Notes: generated by a model not told the origin, from the letters alone. Shown: positions 36,154-46,563, counted from the stretch's first letter. The stretch: DNA of 64,000 bases from Polyporus tsugae (GCA_024305745.1 JAHRBS010000013.1:2170001-2234000); one strand, 5' to 3'. A program made the numbers and translations.

Positions 36154-37266
36154 TCAAGGGGACAGTGCCGACGGCGGTGGTTTGTCCGGATCAAGCATGA
36201 CCAGCCACTCAGGGAGCTGGCAGCTGATCGCACGGTTGGAGGGTGGGCCTTCCGGGTGCACAACTGGGGTGCAACGCCAGCGGCAGTGTGTGCAGACTCG
36301 GCCTTTGCACATGCAAGGCGCGAGCATGTGATAGTACTGCCGAACCACAAAGTCGCCATGGAACGGATCTGTGAAGGAGACAATTCTGTATGCGTAGCGT
36401 CCAGAATCGAGGTTGTGCGGAACTGCGGCACAAAGCCAGTGTTCTGTGAGCCAGTGAGGCGGGCTGAGGTTGCCGTGTGCGCTCGGCCATAGTCGCCAGC
36501 TGTTGGGGACATTCCGGGGATCATTGCTGTCGTCGGCCGCTACCTTATCAAAGAGGTGTGCGTTCCATTGGGCGATCAACAGGATACATCTGTATGCATG
36601 GCCGGTACAGAACCATTCCCAAAAGGGGGTCCAGATGGCCCGGTTTGAATCAGCAGGGAGATAGACTTCATCTCGTGGGTGTGTTTTGGACAGCGACCCA
36701 GCCGCGATCAGGCTAGTGCCGACCACAACTACATTGGGTATTTCGCACAGGTCGTGTGTGTGTCCGTTCTCCTCAAACTCGGAGATGTATCGGAGACAAG
36801 CGCGAGCACCCTGGAAGTGCACCAGGATGTTCTTGCTCATTTCCGTGTGTGTATTATAAATTGCCATGAGGACGGGGACCTCGGCAAAGAGTGAAGGGGG
36901 GAGATGGAATGCGCTCTTCACAGGAACAAACGTGCCCTCCTCGTTTGTGATCGCATCGATGAGAGCAATTAACGCTTGTGTGTCGTCAACCTCCTGGCAC
37001 ACACGTTCCCCAAGGGCGGAAATTTCGTGCCATTCGTCGTCTGGGATGACGAGTGCGATTTTCACGAATGTCATGATTTGTGCCCGAGAGCAGAGCTGAT
37101 ATGGCAGTCCGCCCTCTAAGGGGTAGTGGGTGAAAGTCGACATTGCCACATCAAGTGGCATGTCGGCCGGTATGTGTGTGGGGGGTAGGTACAAGGGGGG
37201 CGCGCTGCGCATGTGGTGCGCACCGCTTGACCCCCCAGTCCCCGCCCGGGTAGTACTTGGATGCAT
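36154..37266 (-). CDS. Orphan single-exon ORF in the repeat island, unknown function
   Basis: An uninterrupted frame of about 370 codons from ATG 37266 (MHPSTTRAGTGGSSGAHHMR) to a stop at 36154. I recognise no family. Visible features are an acidic or hydrophobic middle (IALIDAITNEEGTFVPVKSA), EEVNGH-like charged stretches (ISEFEENGHTHDLCEIPNVV), Trp-rich segments (WTPFWEWFCTG, PPHWLTEHWLC) and a cysteine cluster near the end (CMCKGRVCTHCRWRC). Length and lack of stops in an intron-rich genome suggest a real, possibly element-borne or retrocopied gene. It is flanked by inverted-repeat elements at 34419-35310 and 37550-37897. Confidence 0.5.
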   Translation of the reverse strand: MHPSTTRAGTGGSSGAHHMRSAPPLYLPPTHIPADMPLDVAMSTFTHYPLEGGLPYQLCSRAQIMTFVKIALVIPDDEWHEISALGERVCQEVDDTQALIALIDAITNEEGTFVPVKSAFHLPPSLFAEVPVLMAIYNTHTEMSKNILVHFQGARACLRYISEFEENGHTHDLCEIPNVVVVGTSLIAAGSLSKTHPRDEVYLPADSNRAIWTPFWEWFCTGHAYRCILLIAQWNAHLFDKVAADDSNDPRNVPNSWRLWPSAHGNLSPPHWLTEHWLCAAVPHNLDSGRYAYRIVSFTDPFHGDFVVRQYYHMLAPCMCKGRVCTHCRWRCTPVVHPEGPPSNRAISCQLPEWLVMLDPDKPPPSALSP

Positions 37267-37549
37267 TGTTGGTCTCTCTGGGACCAGGAATTGGAAGAGG
37301 GTGTAGGACCCCCGATGTACTGTACTTGCTACGTGGGTATGGGCAGCGTAAACAATGGAGGCGCCCACCAGATGGTGGTGGTACGAGGGAGAGAAGGGAT
37401 GTCCTGGCGTGAGGTCGGGGGCGACCGTGACTGGGTGCGGTCGTGCGACAGAACATGAGGGAAGACATAATTATTAGGGTCAACTGCAGAAAAATCTGTC
37501 GACTTGTATATACTGTATTAGTGGGGTGTTGCCATTAGCAGGTTCAGAT
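37267..37549. other. Upstream flank of the orphan ORF
   Basis: The open frame continues upstream of the chosen ATG to about 37368 without another ATG. No promoter element stands out. Confidence 0.35.
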
Positions 37550-37897
37550 CTTACAGTGATTTGCAAAAAAGACTGCAGGTCCACTCGCGCGAGTGCTTGT
37601 TTGCCCTTGTTTGTCCCGCACGCGGACTTCCTGTTTTGGGGATCACGCGCTTGCAGCTGCTTTGTCGTTGCAGTAAGTTCTCCCGCTACCATCCATTTTC
37701 TTGGTCGAAAACTACATGTGCATCTTTACATGCTGAAAAGAACACATTCCGAAGTAGTTCAACCAAATTAGTGGGCAAGGGTACCTCCGCTGTGCAATGG
37801 CTGGCGGTTGAGCAGGCGTCTCCGCCACATTCCAAACAGATACAAACAGGCTCGCGCACAAGTGCGACCTGCAGTCTTTTTTGCAAATCACTGTAAG
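37550..37897. mobile_element. MITE with perfect 32-base terminal inverted repeats
   Basis: The arm at 37550-37581, starting CTTACAGTGATTTGCAAAAA, is the exact reverse complement of 37866-37897. The interior of about 284 bases has no coding capacity. Arm similarity continues weakly inward (CACTCGCGCGAG against CTCGCGCACAAG). Size and structure fit a miniature inverted-repeat transposable element. Flanking bases do not show a clear target duplication. Confidence 0.8.
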
Positions 37898-38214
37898 CAC
37901 GGGGGCGAGTCTTGAAAGTAGCGCTTTGTTAATGCGTCGCTTTATTATTATTATTATTATTAGTCTCTCGTCAGAGTCCTACAGAAAACAACGGATAAAG
38001 CGGGATTGTTAATGCGTCGCGACGCGACCCATGTGACAGTCGCGTCAACAAAATCGCGTCAACAGAGCCAAACAAGTCATTAAGCGCAGGAAGCGCTCCA
38101 GCCACTGCGTCCCTTCACACTCCTCGTCTTCACCCATTGTCCTTGTCGTCTCGGACAGCGTCCTCTACGCGTTGTTCGCTCCCCCCACTCTAAATATCCC
38201 GACGACGGCGCGCG
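37898..38214 (+). promoter_or_regulatory. RIF1 promoter region with MCB-type boxes and a TTA microsatellite
   Basis: A run of about seven TTA units lies at about 37944-37964. A GC-rich part follows with GACGCGAC at about 38021 and a perfect ACGCGT at 38167-38172, 43 bases before the start codon. Such boxes mark G1/S genes in ascomycetes; their use here is inference. Confidence 0.45.
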
Positions 38215-41200
38215 ATGAATCTCCCTACTCCTCCCGGCACGTCCCATAGGGACGAGAAGGAGAACCGTATACCCCGCTTTGCTCGCGTGTCGTGGTCAGA
38301 CACAGAGGAGCTCCATCCTATCACTGGCAGCCCTCCACGTACGACTTCTGCTCGGTCCAGTGTGTTAAAGTCGGGTCCATCGCGATCTATCCTCAAGAAG
38401 ACAGCACACCCCATACTCCCTCCCATCGACGAAGACGCGATTCAAAAGGAATCGACACCAGAGCCCGAAGACCCCCTCGTTGATCTCCACTACCTCGACC
38501 ACCCCGTCTCTCGTGTCATTGCTTCCGACGCGTCGTTATGCGATCTCATCCAGGCTTACACTAGCCTCATGGCGCGTCTCAGGAACTGCGTCACCGGTAG
38601 CACTGACGCGGACGCGTCATGGCCGCTTTTCCAACCAATCAGGAAAAACCGGAAAACATTCGTAGAGGCGTTGGTACGTGACCTCCAGCAAGTGTTCGTC
38701 GATCCACTAGAAGGCGCCGCGTCTACGACCGCGTTCGATCCCCTTTCGTCGCCACTGCGGGAGCCCCCCTCGACCACGAGCCTGCCATCCCCACGCGACA
38801 GTCCCAAGAAAACGAAGAAGCGCGGTATGTCTGAGGAGCAGGTCAAACGTGCACGCGATCTTTGCGGAATATGCCACGCAGTTATGAGGTTGCTCAGTGT
38901 CATGTTCACTGTTCCGTCTCTCTATAACCTTTTCGACGGTCAGTGATGATGGTGGTTACGACTTCATCCTTCGCATGCTTACATTTACGCCTACTGTAGA
39001 GGAAGAACTTGGTTATATTTTCACCCAAGTCCTCGCAATCCCGCTGGCCAACGAACTCCCAACACCAAATGCCCGGAAGACGTGTGCGTTGGCAATTTGG
39101 TTGATCCAAGTTCAGCGTCTACCACAGGAAGTGCTCGAGCCGGCGAAAGACCGAATCGCATACGCACTGCGTCGTGGTATTGATGGCGAACTAGGCAAAG
39201 AGGGTAAGAAGGGCTCAGCCAGCGATGGCCTCAAGGTATTTATCTCGACGATTTCGCGACTATATGCGCTCACTGGAATTGGTAGGCTGTTCACGACCTG
39301 GCGCTCTACCAGCCAGCTATCTTCGTGCCTGCGTTTGTTCCAGTCCTTGGTGGCATCATCAGCAACCTCCTTGCGCCAACACTTGTGATGCGTGGTCAGG
39401 CATGCCATGCGCTCGGTGGTTTGGCACACGCTGCCGCCTCTCTTCCACCCAGCGAGGCGCATACACGCATGTCGACGACTGTGGCGGCGTGCTTCATGAA
39501 GTCAACAGACGTCAGTCCTACAACACCATCGAAGTCAAAACCAGACGCTAGTCCATCAAAAGATTCGATGCTCGTCCGTACGCTTCGCACGACGCTACAG
39601 GCGGTTGAGCCGAAGCACTCCGCCCAGGGCCCCGTGTGGGCATTCAGCGTCATCGCTCACCTTGTCGTTCTCCTTGGGCCCACGGTGTATCTCCACTCAG
39701 ACCTCACGCGCACCGTTACCGCGCTGTTCTCCCTCGGCATGCGTCATACGAAGAGCTCTGTGCGTGCACTCGGATGCCTTGCCTGGCGCACCATGACGTG
39801 GGCGTTTTTCCGCCCCCCGCATGTCAAGATCACCGTCGACACTGAAACCGACGACGAGGACGAGTCTGCGACTGAGGACGACGTCATCTCCGAGCGAAAG
39901 AAGCACGACGAGATGCTCCGCAGCAACTTCAAGCTCCTCCCCTCGATCGTCGACATGGGTGCGGGTGTGTCCACCGTCGGCGCGCTGCTCGGCCAGGAGG
40001 TGATGGATGACAAGCTCGTGTTCGCCGCGCTGCGCGTGCTCCGCAACATGAGCCGCAAGGGCGGCACGACGTGCAAGGACGCGATGGACCTCACGCGTCA
40101 CCTGCTCAGCGCCGCATCGCTTTCGTCCGGGAGGGCCGAGGAAATTGAGTGGGACCCCCGCAAGCTCCTAGCGCCGAGCTTCTTCTCCGCGAACCCAGGC
40201 TTGCTGACCGCGGAGTGGAAGCAACTGTCGTCTGCGGTGAAGCCGTTGATCGAGGAGTGCCCACAAGTATCGGATGTGAGGACGTTGACGTTGGACGAGA
40301 TCTCGGCGCAGGGGATATGGGAGGAGTTCTTGACCATTTGGAAGGATGGGTTGTCGGTGCTGCGATTGTCGTGGGGTAGCGAGGAAGTCCCGGTGGGTAG
40401 CTTCCTGACATCTGGGTGGCAAGCGATTGCTAAGTTCGTTGCAGGGCGAGATTCGAGAGATCTGGTTCAACTTGTTGAAGTGTCACGCGGCGCCATTGCT
40501 CGGTACGCCCAGCGTCGTGTCCGATGAGAAAGCTTGCTCATTCTTCGCTAGACTCCGACGATCAGTGTGGATTGGCCGATCTCGCAACGAACGCGCGTGA
40601 TGTTCTCCTCGACATTCTGGACGACCCAGGCCTGGACTTCACGATGCGCAAGGAGGAGCTTGGAGACGGGGCGCCCTCCTCACCTATCAAGCGGAGTGGT
40701 GTGCAGGACAACGTGAAGGGCACTGACCAACCGCTGCCCGAATCGCGGTGGAACTACGCGGTCAAACTCTTCCTCGTCCGCGACCTGTTCACCATTACGC
40801 GGGCTGTGTTTCCACCAGAAACCTTTGCCGAACTCGCGGAAGCTCTCCTTCGGTATCTCAACGCTAACGAGAAGCACGTCGTCGGCAATGTCCAGTGCTC
40901 CGATGAAGTGCGCGAGCAATGGGCATGCCTGTGTGCCGAGGCTGCCTTTGCCTGCGACACGAATGTCGTGCAATCGTTCTGGGAGAACTCGCTGCGGAAG
41001 GCCCGTCGCCACTCCGATTGGGATGCGGACGTCCGAGCGTCGGTCTGGCAGGCTTTCCTCGACCGCTGGAACGCGGGCGACGCGTCTGGGTCGTGTAGCT
41101 GGGAATCCGCAGTCGTCCTCCTTTCGGCACCGTTTGTCGAGCCCAGCTGCTGGGACATGGCCAGCGAGGACATCGACGCGTGGGACGCGTTCCTCCGGCG

Positions 41201-43391
41201 TGCGATGGACGCCGCCCTCGACCACGGGATCGACGCGACGACTCTGGTCGACCAGATCGCAGGCGTCATCGCGACCAACCACAGCCCGTCGACGCCGTCG
41301 GCCGTGCGTGTCGCGGACTTGCTCCTCTCAAACGTCGAGATCGCGGATGCGCGCCAGGTCCCGATGGAGGTTCTCGAGTTCGCGAACGACACCCTCAACT
41401 CTGCCTACCCGCCAGCCCCGCGGCACAAGGTTATGTGCATGTGGTTCGTGCGCTCGCTCACGAGGGTCATCGACGCGTGCCCGCAGGAGCTCTGCTTCTC
41501 AATGCTGGAGCTACTCGTGGATGGCCTGCGGGCGTGGATTGGGGACGACTTCCAGGTGTGCACTGAGGAGGAGTATGCTGCTGACGTATGTGACTTGTTG
41601 ATCTTCGTCCGTCTTCACCGCTGACGGCCTCTGGGCAGATTCTTCCGCTGTACCAGACGGTGCTCGTGAGCATGCAGTCGCTGGCGCCGACCTCAAAGGT
41701 TCTGGACACTCTTGGCCCTGTGCTGGTCGCCCCATTCTGTGGACGCAAGGATAAGCACACGGGCGCCGTGGACGCGTTCTCGGAGTTCTGGCAGGCCACT
41801 TACGAGGAGCTTCCTGAGCCGCCGTGTGGGTACCCCGAGTCAGTCGCGATGTGCTTCGACGCCGTCGCGCAGGCGAAGCTGGAGGAGGAGGAAGATGCAA
41901 TGAAGGTCGAGGACATGACTGCTGTTCACGAAGACGTGGAGAGCCCAACACTTGAGGTTCTTCCCCAGATCACGACCGAACCGATCATTGCCGAAGGCGA
42001 GGAGGCTATCGAGAGCGACGAAGAGGGATCAGTTGTCATTCCTTCCCCGAAGACACTCGCTCGTAGATCGGCGTCTGCGATTTTCTCCCGCGAGTCGTCT
42101 CCTGTTGCACCCCTCGTCCTGGTTCCATCTACTCCAAGGACCGTCCCTCGCGATCTTGGCTCGCCGCAGCGCCCGCACAAGTCTGCCGTCAAGGATCAGC
42201 CCAATGCAATTCCATTGGACGCCTCACCTGTTGCGGACGTATCCCCGAGCCGTGTTCCAGCGACGCCGAAGCGGTCTTTAAGGAAGAACAAGGAAAATCA
42301 GTCCCCCATGCCCACGATCGCGTCTGTCACAGAACGCTTGGCGGCGCGCTCTCCTTTGCTCCTCGAGTCTATCCTTGGCAAGCGTCCGCGTTCCGACGAT
42401 GTAGAGGACATGGCGAGCCTGGACGGGAAGTTGTCGAAAAGGAGCCGTTTGGAGGCATCTCCCCTCGCGCCCTCTGCACTCTCCAACGTGCAGGTCTACA
42501 CGGCCATGCATGATGATACCTCTCGTGCCCTTCAACAAATCTCTTTTCCTACCACATCAGCTTCATCTTCGAAGACCTGCATACCGGACGAAGCAGACGA
42601 GGCGTCCTCTGATGCAGAATCCGAGACGTCAGCAGTGGAGACCACCCCTACGCCGATTTCCCGCAAGCGCAAGGGCGTGTTCATGGACGCCGTCGAGGTT
42701 CCTTCTGTGGATCAAGTTCGCGCTCGTCGCCGGTCGAGCCTAGAGTCTCTCGTGAACGTGTCGGAGACAGAAGCAGAAGCCGAGTGGGAGGCTGAACCTG
42801 CACCTGTCGATCCCAAACCAACCATCAGGCGCACGCGGTCTGCGACCAAGCTCCTTGGAAAGGATGCAGACTTCCAAAGGCTTGAGACTCCGAAGAGGCG
42901 TAGAATGAGTCGTGCGGCCCAGTTGCGGGAAGAAGCCGCAGCAATGTCTTCTCCGCTCCAAGCCCTATGTGACGCTCTACCATTTGGCAGTGGTGAGTAT
43001 CCTATATCTCTTGCAGCGTTGGGGTTTGCCGCTCACCATCTGCACACGCTTTCCTTTCACCCTCGTAGATGATTCTATCATGATCGCGTCACCTGCTACT
43101 GATATTATGGATCTCCCTCCTTCTGACGACGATCCGCCAGTGGGCCAAGTGACGCCCCACCGAATCGTCTCACCGTCCCTTCGTCGCATCAGGCGAATGG
43201 AATTCAACTCCAGTTCCAACCCTCCCAGCGATGACTCGAACATGTCGAATTCGCCTTCGCGCGATCGCGTCACACGCAAGATGGCTTGGCCAAAGAGCAA
43301 GCATTTCAGCTCGTCGAAGCCATCGCCGAGGAATCTCCACTCCCGCTCCAGCGGCACGCCCTCTTCGTCCGCGCTCGGCAGCGATCTCTGA
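38215..43391 (+). CDS. RIF1: RIF1, telomere and replication-timing regulator
   Basis: Large HEAT-like scaffold that limits late origin firing by recruiting protein phosphatase 1 and acts at telomeres and breaks. Seven exons, 38215-38938, 39000-39235, 39286-40392, 40445-40502, 40552-41585, 41639-42992 and 43069-43391, join in frame to 1611 aa. The Rif1 N-terminal repeat region spans about residues 200-950, for example TPNARKTCALAIWLIQVQRL, KAVHDLALYQPAIFVPAFVP, AFSVIAHLVVLLGP and FAALRVLRNMSRKGGT. The last third is disordered and basic. Near the start are RVSW (24-27) and SILK (58-61), which resemble PP1-docking motifs. An acidic insert DTETDDEDESATEDD lies in the repeat region. Assignment rests on recalled Rif1_N features and overall layout. 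Confidence 0.85.
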
Positions 43392-44250
43392 TTCTCCACG
43401 CTTCCGAAAGCGAGTTTGATTTGTTGAGGTGATTTTGTTTTCCGCTACAACGTTCGTGCTGCCGCCTCTGGCACCTACTTCCCATGGTACTGTTCCTCGC
43501 TGTACACCCTCCTCCCACTGTGTCTATGTCCTGCATCCATTCGCTGTCGATAGTTTTGTGAAATGCACCGTTACTGCGTCTGCAATATTAGTCATCCTGT
43601 CATACGCACCCCATACATATACTTCCCATGCAACGCAATAGACGTCGAGTCTTCTGCAGTCCCAATGGCCAAGTTCTTCATACCAATCAAATCTTAACGA
43701 CGTCTTCCGGTGCAGTCTCCGATGATCTCGCGAGTGCAATTACTTCTTTACGTACGTTGAGAGTCGCGACCGCGGGGGAGGAGAGCGGCCTTATGTTTCA
43801 AGTCTGTGATCATGACGACAGGGCGCTACACAGACGGAGGCGGGGCACAGCCACTAATATCCGCAGCCTGCATCAGAGCGTCACGGTGCTCCACTTCGCC
43901 GTCGGCGTTGAATGCACCTGCGCCGCGCTCAACCAGAGCGGACGAACTCAGGCTCGAAAGGTCGACAGTGGGCACTCTATCATGTCTATTCATTTACTAC
44001 CCTCTAACGACTGGCGTGTTGACAGGTGATGAGTTACACAGAGCTCGATCCGTGAGGCTCAGGCTCAGGCTCAGGCTCTCGTGGTCCGAATCCCGCCAGC
44101 CGACGGCGGATCCTCAACGATGGCATGTCGCGTACGAACATGCGGAGATACCGTTCTGCGCCCGGCAGTACTTCTACTTACGCAACGCTGGAAGCGCCAG
44201 GGTCCAAGAAGCTTCAGACGCATGCGAGTATCCCTTTAGCCGAGGTGAGG
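43392..44250. other. Intergenic with a short tandem repeat
   Basis: A run of about four to five GGCTCA hexamers is at 44053-44078. No gene is recognised on either strand. Confidence 0.4.
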
Positions 44251-44256
44251 TGGCAT

Positions 44257-44262
44257 TATAAG
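44257..44262 (+). promoter_or_regulatory. TATA-like box upstream of the Kre9/Knh1-like gene
   Basis: TATAAG lies about 146 bases upstream of the start codon, followed by a pyrimidine-rich leader. Confidence 0.4.
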
Positions 44263-44407
44263 AGAACCTTGGACCGCAAATGGGCTCTCCGTAAGGTTCC
44301 CGTTCCCCTCCCCATCTCGTCTTGTCCCATTGCTCCGGCCGTCGCTCGTTGACCCATCTCTCTCGTTGCCTTCACGACCCTCCATACCATACCATACATA
44401 CTTGGTC

Positions 44408-44993
44408 ATGTTCGCCTCGACCAAGTTCGCTGCCGTCCTCTCCGTTCTTGCCGCCGCCACCGCGGCAGTCTCCGCCGCCCCAGCAAAGGTGTTCAACTCG
44501 AACGGCGCTGGCAAGGTCGACATCGCGATCCGTCCGGACATCACTGCGCCTACCGCCGGCGCGGCGTGGAACGTGGGCTCCCTCCAGACTATCACTTGGG
44601 ACACGTCGGACATCCCGACGGAGGCCATGAATCAGACCGGTCTCATCCTCCTTGGGTACCTTGAGGATGGCGTCACCAGCGAGCACCTCGACCTCGGTAC
44701 GTATCCCTGTTCTCCCCTGCACTCTCGCAGTTGTGCGTCCATGGAAGCGGGTTTGACTGAGGAGGGGAACTTTCAGAGAACCCCCTTGCGTCGGGCTTCG
44801 CTATCACCGCGGGGTCCGTTGACGTTGTGGTCCCTCCGGTGGACACTCGCGACGACTATGTCATCGTTCGTACGTATCTGTCTCTTTCCGATGTCTCGTG
44901 TTAGGTTCTAATATGCCTGGGTCTTTTCTCGCAGTCTTCGGCGACTCGGGCAACACTTCCCCCAAGTTCACAATCACATCCTCGGCTGCCTGA
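44408..44993 (+). CDS. Secreted Kre9/Knh1-type (Ser-Thr-rich) cell-wall protein
   Basis: Small secreted protein, probably associated with the cell wall. Exons 44408-44696, 44777-44869 and 44935-44993 join in frame to 146 aa. The first 23 residues form a signal peptide, MFASTKFAAVLSVLAAATAA, with cleavage expected near VSAAPA. The mature part is one beta-sandwich domain: DITAPTAGAAWNVGSLQTIT, WDTSDIP, GLILLGYLEDG, ASGFAITAGSVDVVVPPVDT and YVIVLFGDSGNTSPKFTI. These are hallmarks of the Kre9/Knh1 N-terminal domain found in many Ser/Thr-rich GPI-anchored proteins. Here the chain stops just after the domain at ITSSAA, so there is no Ser/Thr stalk or GPI signal and the protein should be soluble. 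Confidence 0.85.
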
Positions 44994-45352
44994 ATGCCGA
45001 GTCGCGCACGCTCCATTCCCGCTCTTCTGGCGGCCTGATCCCACCGTGTCATGGGCCCTTGGGATCCAACTACATGAACGTTTGGACAGTTTGCATGGAA
45101 TTTGCTACTAATATCCCTACTACCACATTATACGGACTACCCTGTTACACTCGCTTGAGGCCTTGAGGCTTGCAAAACTGGTTGTTCTGACATCTGTCCG
45201 AACCTTCCGAGAACTAAGTCACCTGCGTCACTCTGGTCATCACTGGATGTTTCCTGAAGGGTCACCTTGAAATCGAGCGCGGCAATATTCCACGTCTAAG
45301 TGAGCATATCTCTCTTGAGAACAACATTACAGCAGATTCAAATCATTCACTC
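44994..45352. other. 3' flank of the Kre9-like gene
   Basis: No gene or repeat recognised. Confidence 0.4.
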
Positions 45353-45569
45353 ATGCTTGATGTGAGTCGAAAAAATCGACACGTTTAACATTATTTATTA
45401 ATTTCGAACTTCGAACCTTCCGAGCGACCTTTCGACCCAATCTTACGAGGCCTAGATGCCCGGAAGTCCACTGTAGGCAAGCGAGTTGCGCTCCTTGGGA
45501 GTTTGGGTCGAAAGGCCGCTCGGAAGGTTTGAACGTATGTATCGATTTTTTTCGACTCACATCAAGCAT
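45353..45569. mobile_element. Foldback/MITE-like element beside a tRNA gene
   Basis: A 217-base imperfect palindrome. The left end ATGCTTGATGTGAGTCGAAA is mirrored at the right end, TTTCGACTCACATCAAGCAT. Inner arms also pair, CGAACCTTCCGAGCG with CGCTCGGAAGGTTTG and CCTTTCGACCC with GGGTCGAAAGG. Only about 50 bases in the centre remain unpaired. It lies 64 bases from the 3' end of the tRNA-Leu gene. The structure fits a small foldback transposon; integration next to RNA polymerase III genes is a known habit of some elements. Confidence 0.7.
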
Positions 45570-45633
45570 AAATGGATGCTGTAAGCCTCCGAAGGCGGGT
45601 AAAGGAAAAAAATTGCAGGTATGATCCATAAAG

Positions 45634-45725
45634 TGACAAGAGGGGGATTCGAACCCCCGCCCTTTCGGACCAGATAACTCGGACGAGCCTGATTCTGGCG
45701 CCTTAGACCGCTCGGCCATCTTGCC
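45634..45725 (-). tRNA. tRNA-Leu(CAG) with a 12-base intron
   Basis: Minus strand. The acceptor stem GGCAAGA pairs with TCTTGTC with one G-U, followed by discriminator A. The A box region GGCCGAGCGGTC and the T arm GGGGGTTCGAATCCCCC are intact. The anticodon stem CCAGA pairs with TCTGG. The loop is A-T-CAG-G, then a 12-base intron CTCGTCCGAGTT, then A, so the anticodon is CAG (Leu, codon CUG). A long variable arm, TCCGAAAGGGC, is right for a class II tRNA. Confidence 0.93.
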
Positions 45726-45886
45726 ATGTCCCTGGTACCTGGGTTGATGAGTATGCTGTGATCCACTCAAACGCCGCTAGCGGCAGTTCAAGTAGCTCTG
45801 GTTATTTATAGCCCAAGGAGCTGTATGACGGTATGACCTCACAGCGTCAATCGCAACGCGTGGAAGGCAACTTGCCTTGGGTCCCG

Positions 45887-45894
45887 TATAAATA
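45887..45894 (+). promoter_or_regulatory. TATA box of the CYSTM-like gene
   Basis: TATAAATA lies 104 bases before the start codon at 45991, followed by a pyrimidine-rich leader. The compact strong TATA suggests an inducible gene. Confidence 0.55.
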
Positions 45895-45990
45895 CCCCTC
45901 GCCCTTCCCCAGGTCTCTTGCCTCCTTGCTTATTCCCATCCCTCGTGCAATCTCCTTCACATATTCTCTTCCAGTCCTACTGAATCCTCA

Positions 45991-46563
45991 ATGGACGCAC
46001 CGAAGCCCGCTATGACCACCTCCGCCCAGCCCCAGGCTGTCCAAATGAGTGCGTACACTCAACTGTCATCGTCACACGTACTAGAACTTAAGGAGCACGA
46101 TGACACAGGCGTTATGAACCCGCCTGCCCGCCAGGGAAACCAGACTCACTCCGAGGAATGCCAGCGCAAGCGTGGTCTTGCTGAGCGTCTCCGTGGAGGT
46201 GGTGCCGGAAGGGTATGTACCCTCAGTCCGCCACCCATCTTGATGTCGTCCTCACCAGCGGCGTTCAGGACTGCTTCTTGGGATTGATCGAGTGCTTCAT
46301 CTGTTTCGGTACGTTCCTGCATATCCTCTCCTTGCGTCTACTCCAGCATCTCATCGTGGTTGCTCCTGTCTTGCAGAGTGCTGCAAAGTGAGTCTTTTGA
46401 AGAACTGGCCCCGCTCGTCGTTCTTATGCCGCCGCTACCCTTTAGGACTGTTGCGAGTGTTGCGCGGACATCATTTGTGAGTGTCTCTCCGCTCTGTCCC
46501 CGCTACAGATTACTCATGACATTGTGCCATTGTCAAGGCTGCCCTTGTGAGATGTGCTGCTGA
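45991..46563 (+). CDS. Cysteine-rich CYSTM-like mini-protein
   Basis: Small protein ending in a Cys-rich, membrane-associated tail of the kind called CYSTM in fungi and plants; such proteins are linked to stress responses. Exons 45991-46212, 46269-46308, 46377-46387, 46446-46476 and 46538-46563 join in frame to 109 aa. The head is polar (EHDDTGVMNPPARQGN). RLRGGGAG then leads to DCFLGLIECFICFECC, KDCCECCADIICC and PCEMCC, with 14 cysteines in 35 residues. Exon 3 is only 11 bases and the last acceptor is AAG. A further 36-base intron at 46049-46084 is possible but would be unusually short and is not needed for the frame. Function is inferred from composition only. Confidence 0.72.

Noticed and set aside
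35581..37416. Exact 16-base direct repeat GTCCTGGCGTGAGGTC at 35581 and 37401 around the orphan ORF
   Set aside because: In 64 kb a chance 16-base match is not improbable, and no terminal structure accompanies it. It was not taken as a target-site duplication.
37944..37964. TTA repeats as a CRISPR-like or regulatory array
   Set aside because: A simple microsatellite with no spacers, in a eukaryotic genome.
45351..45770. Minus-strand open frames of 70-140 codons across the tRNA region
   Set aside because: The frames are translations of tRNA-Leu and the adjacent foldback element. A complete tRNA cloverleaf explains the sequence.
46049..46084. 36-base intron in the CYSTM-like gene
   Set aside because: Borders fit GT-AG and phase, but the size is below other introns here and the frame is open without it.
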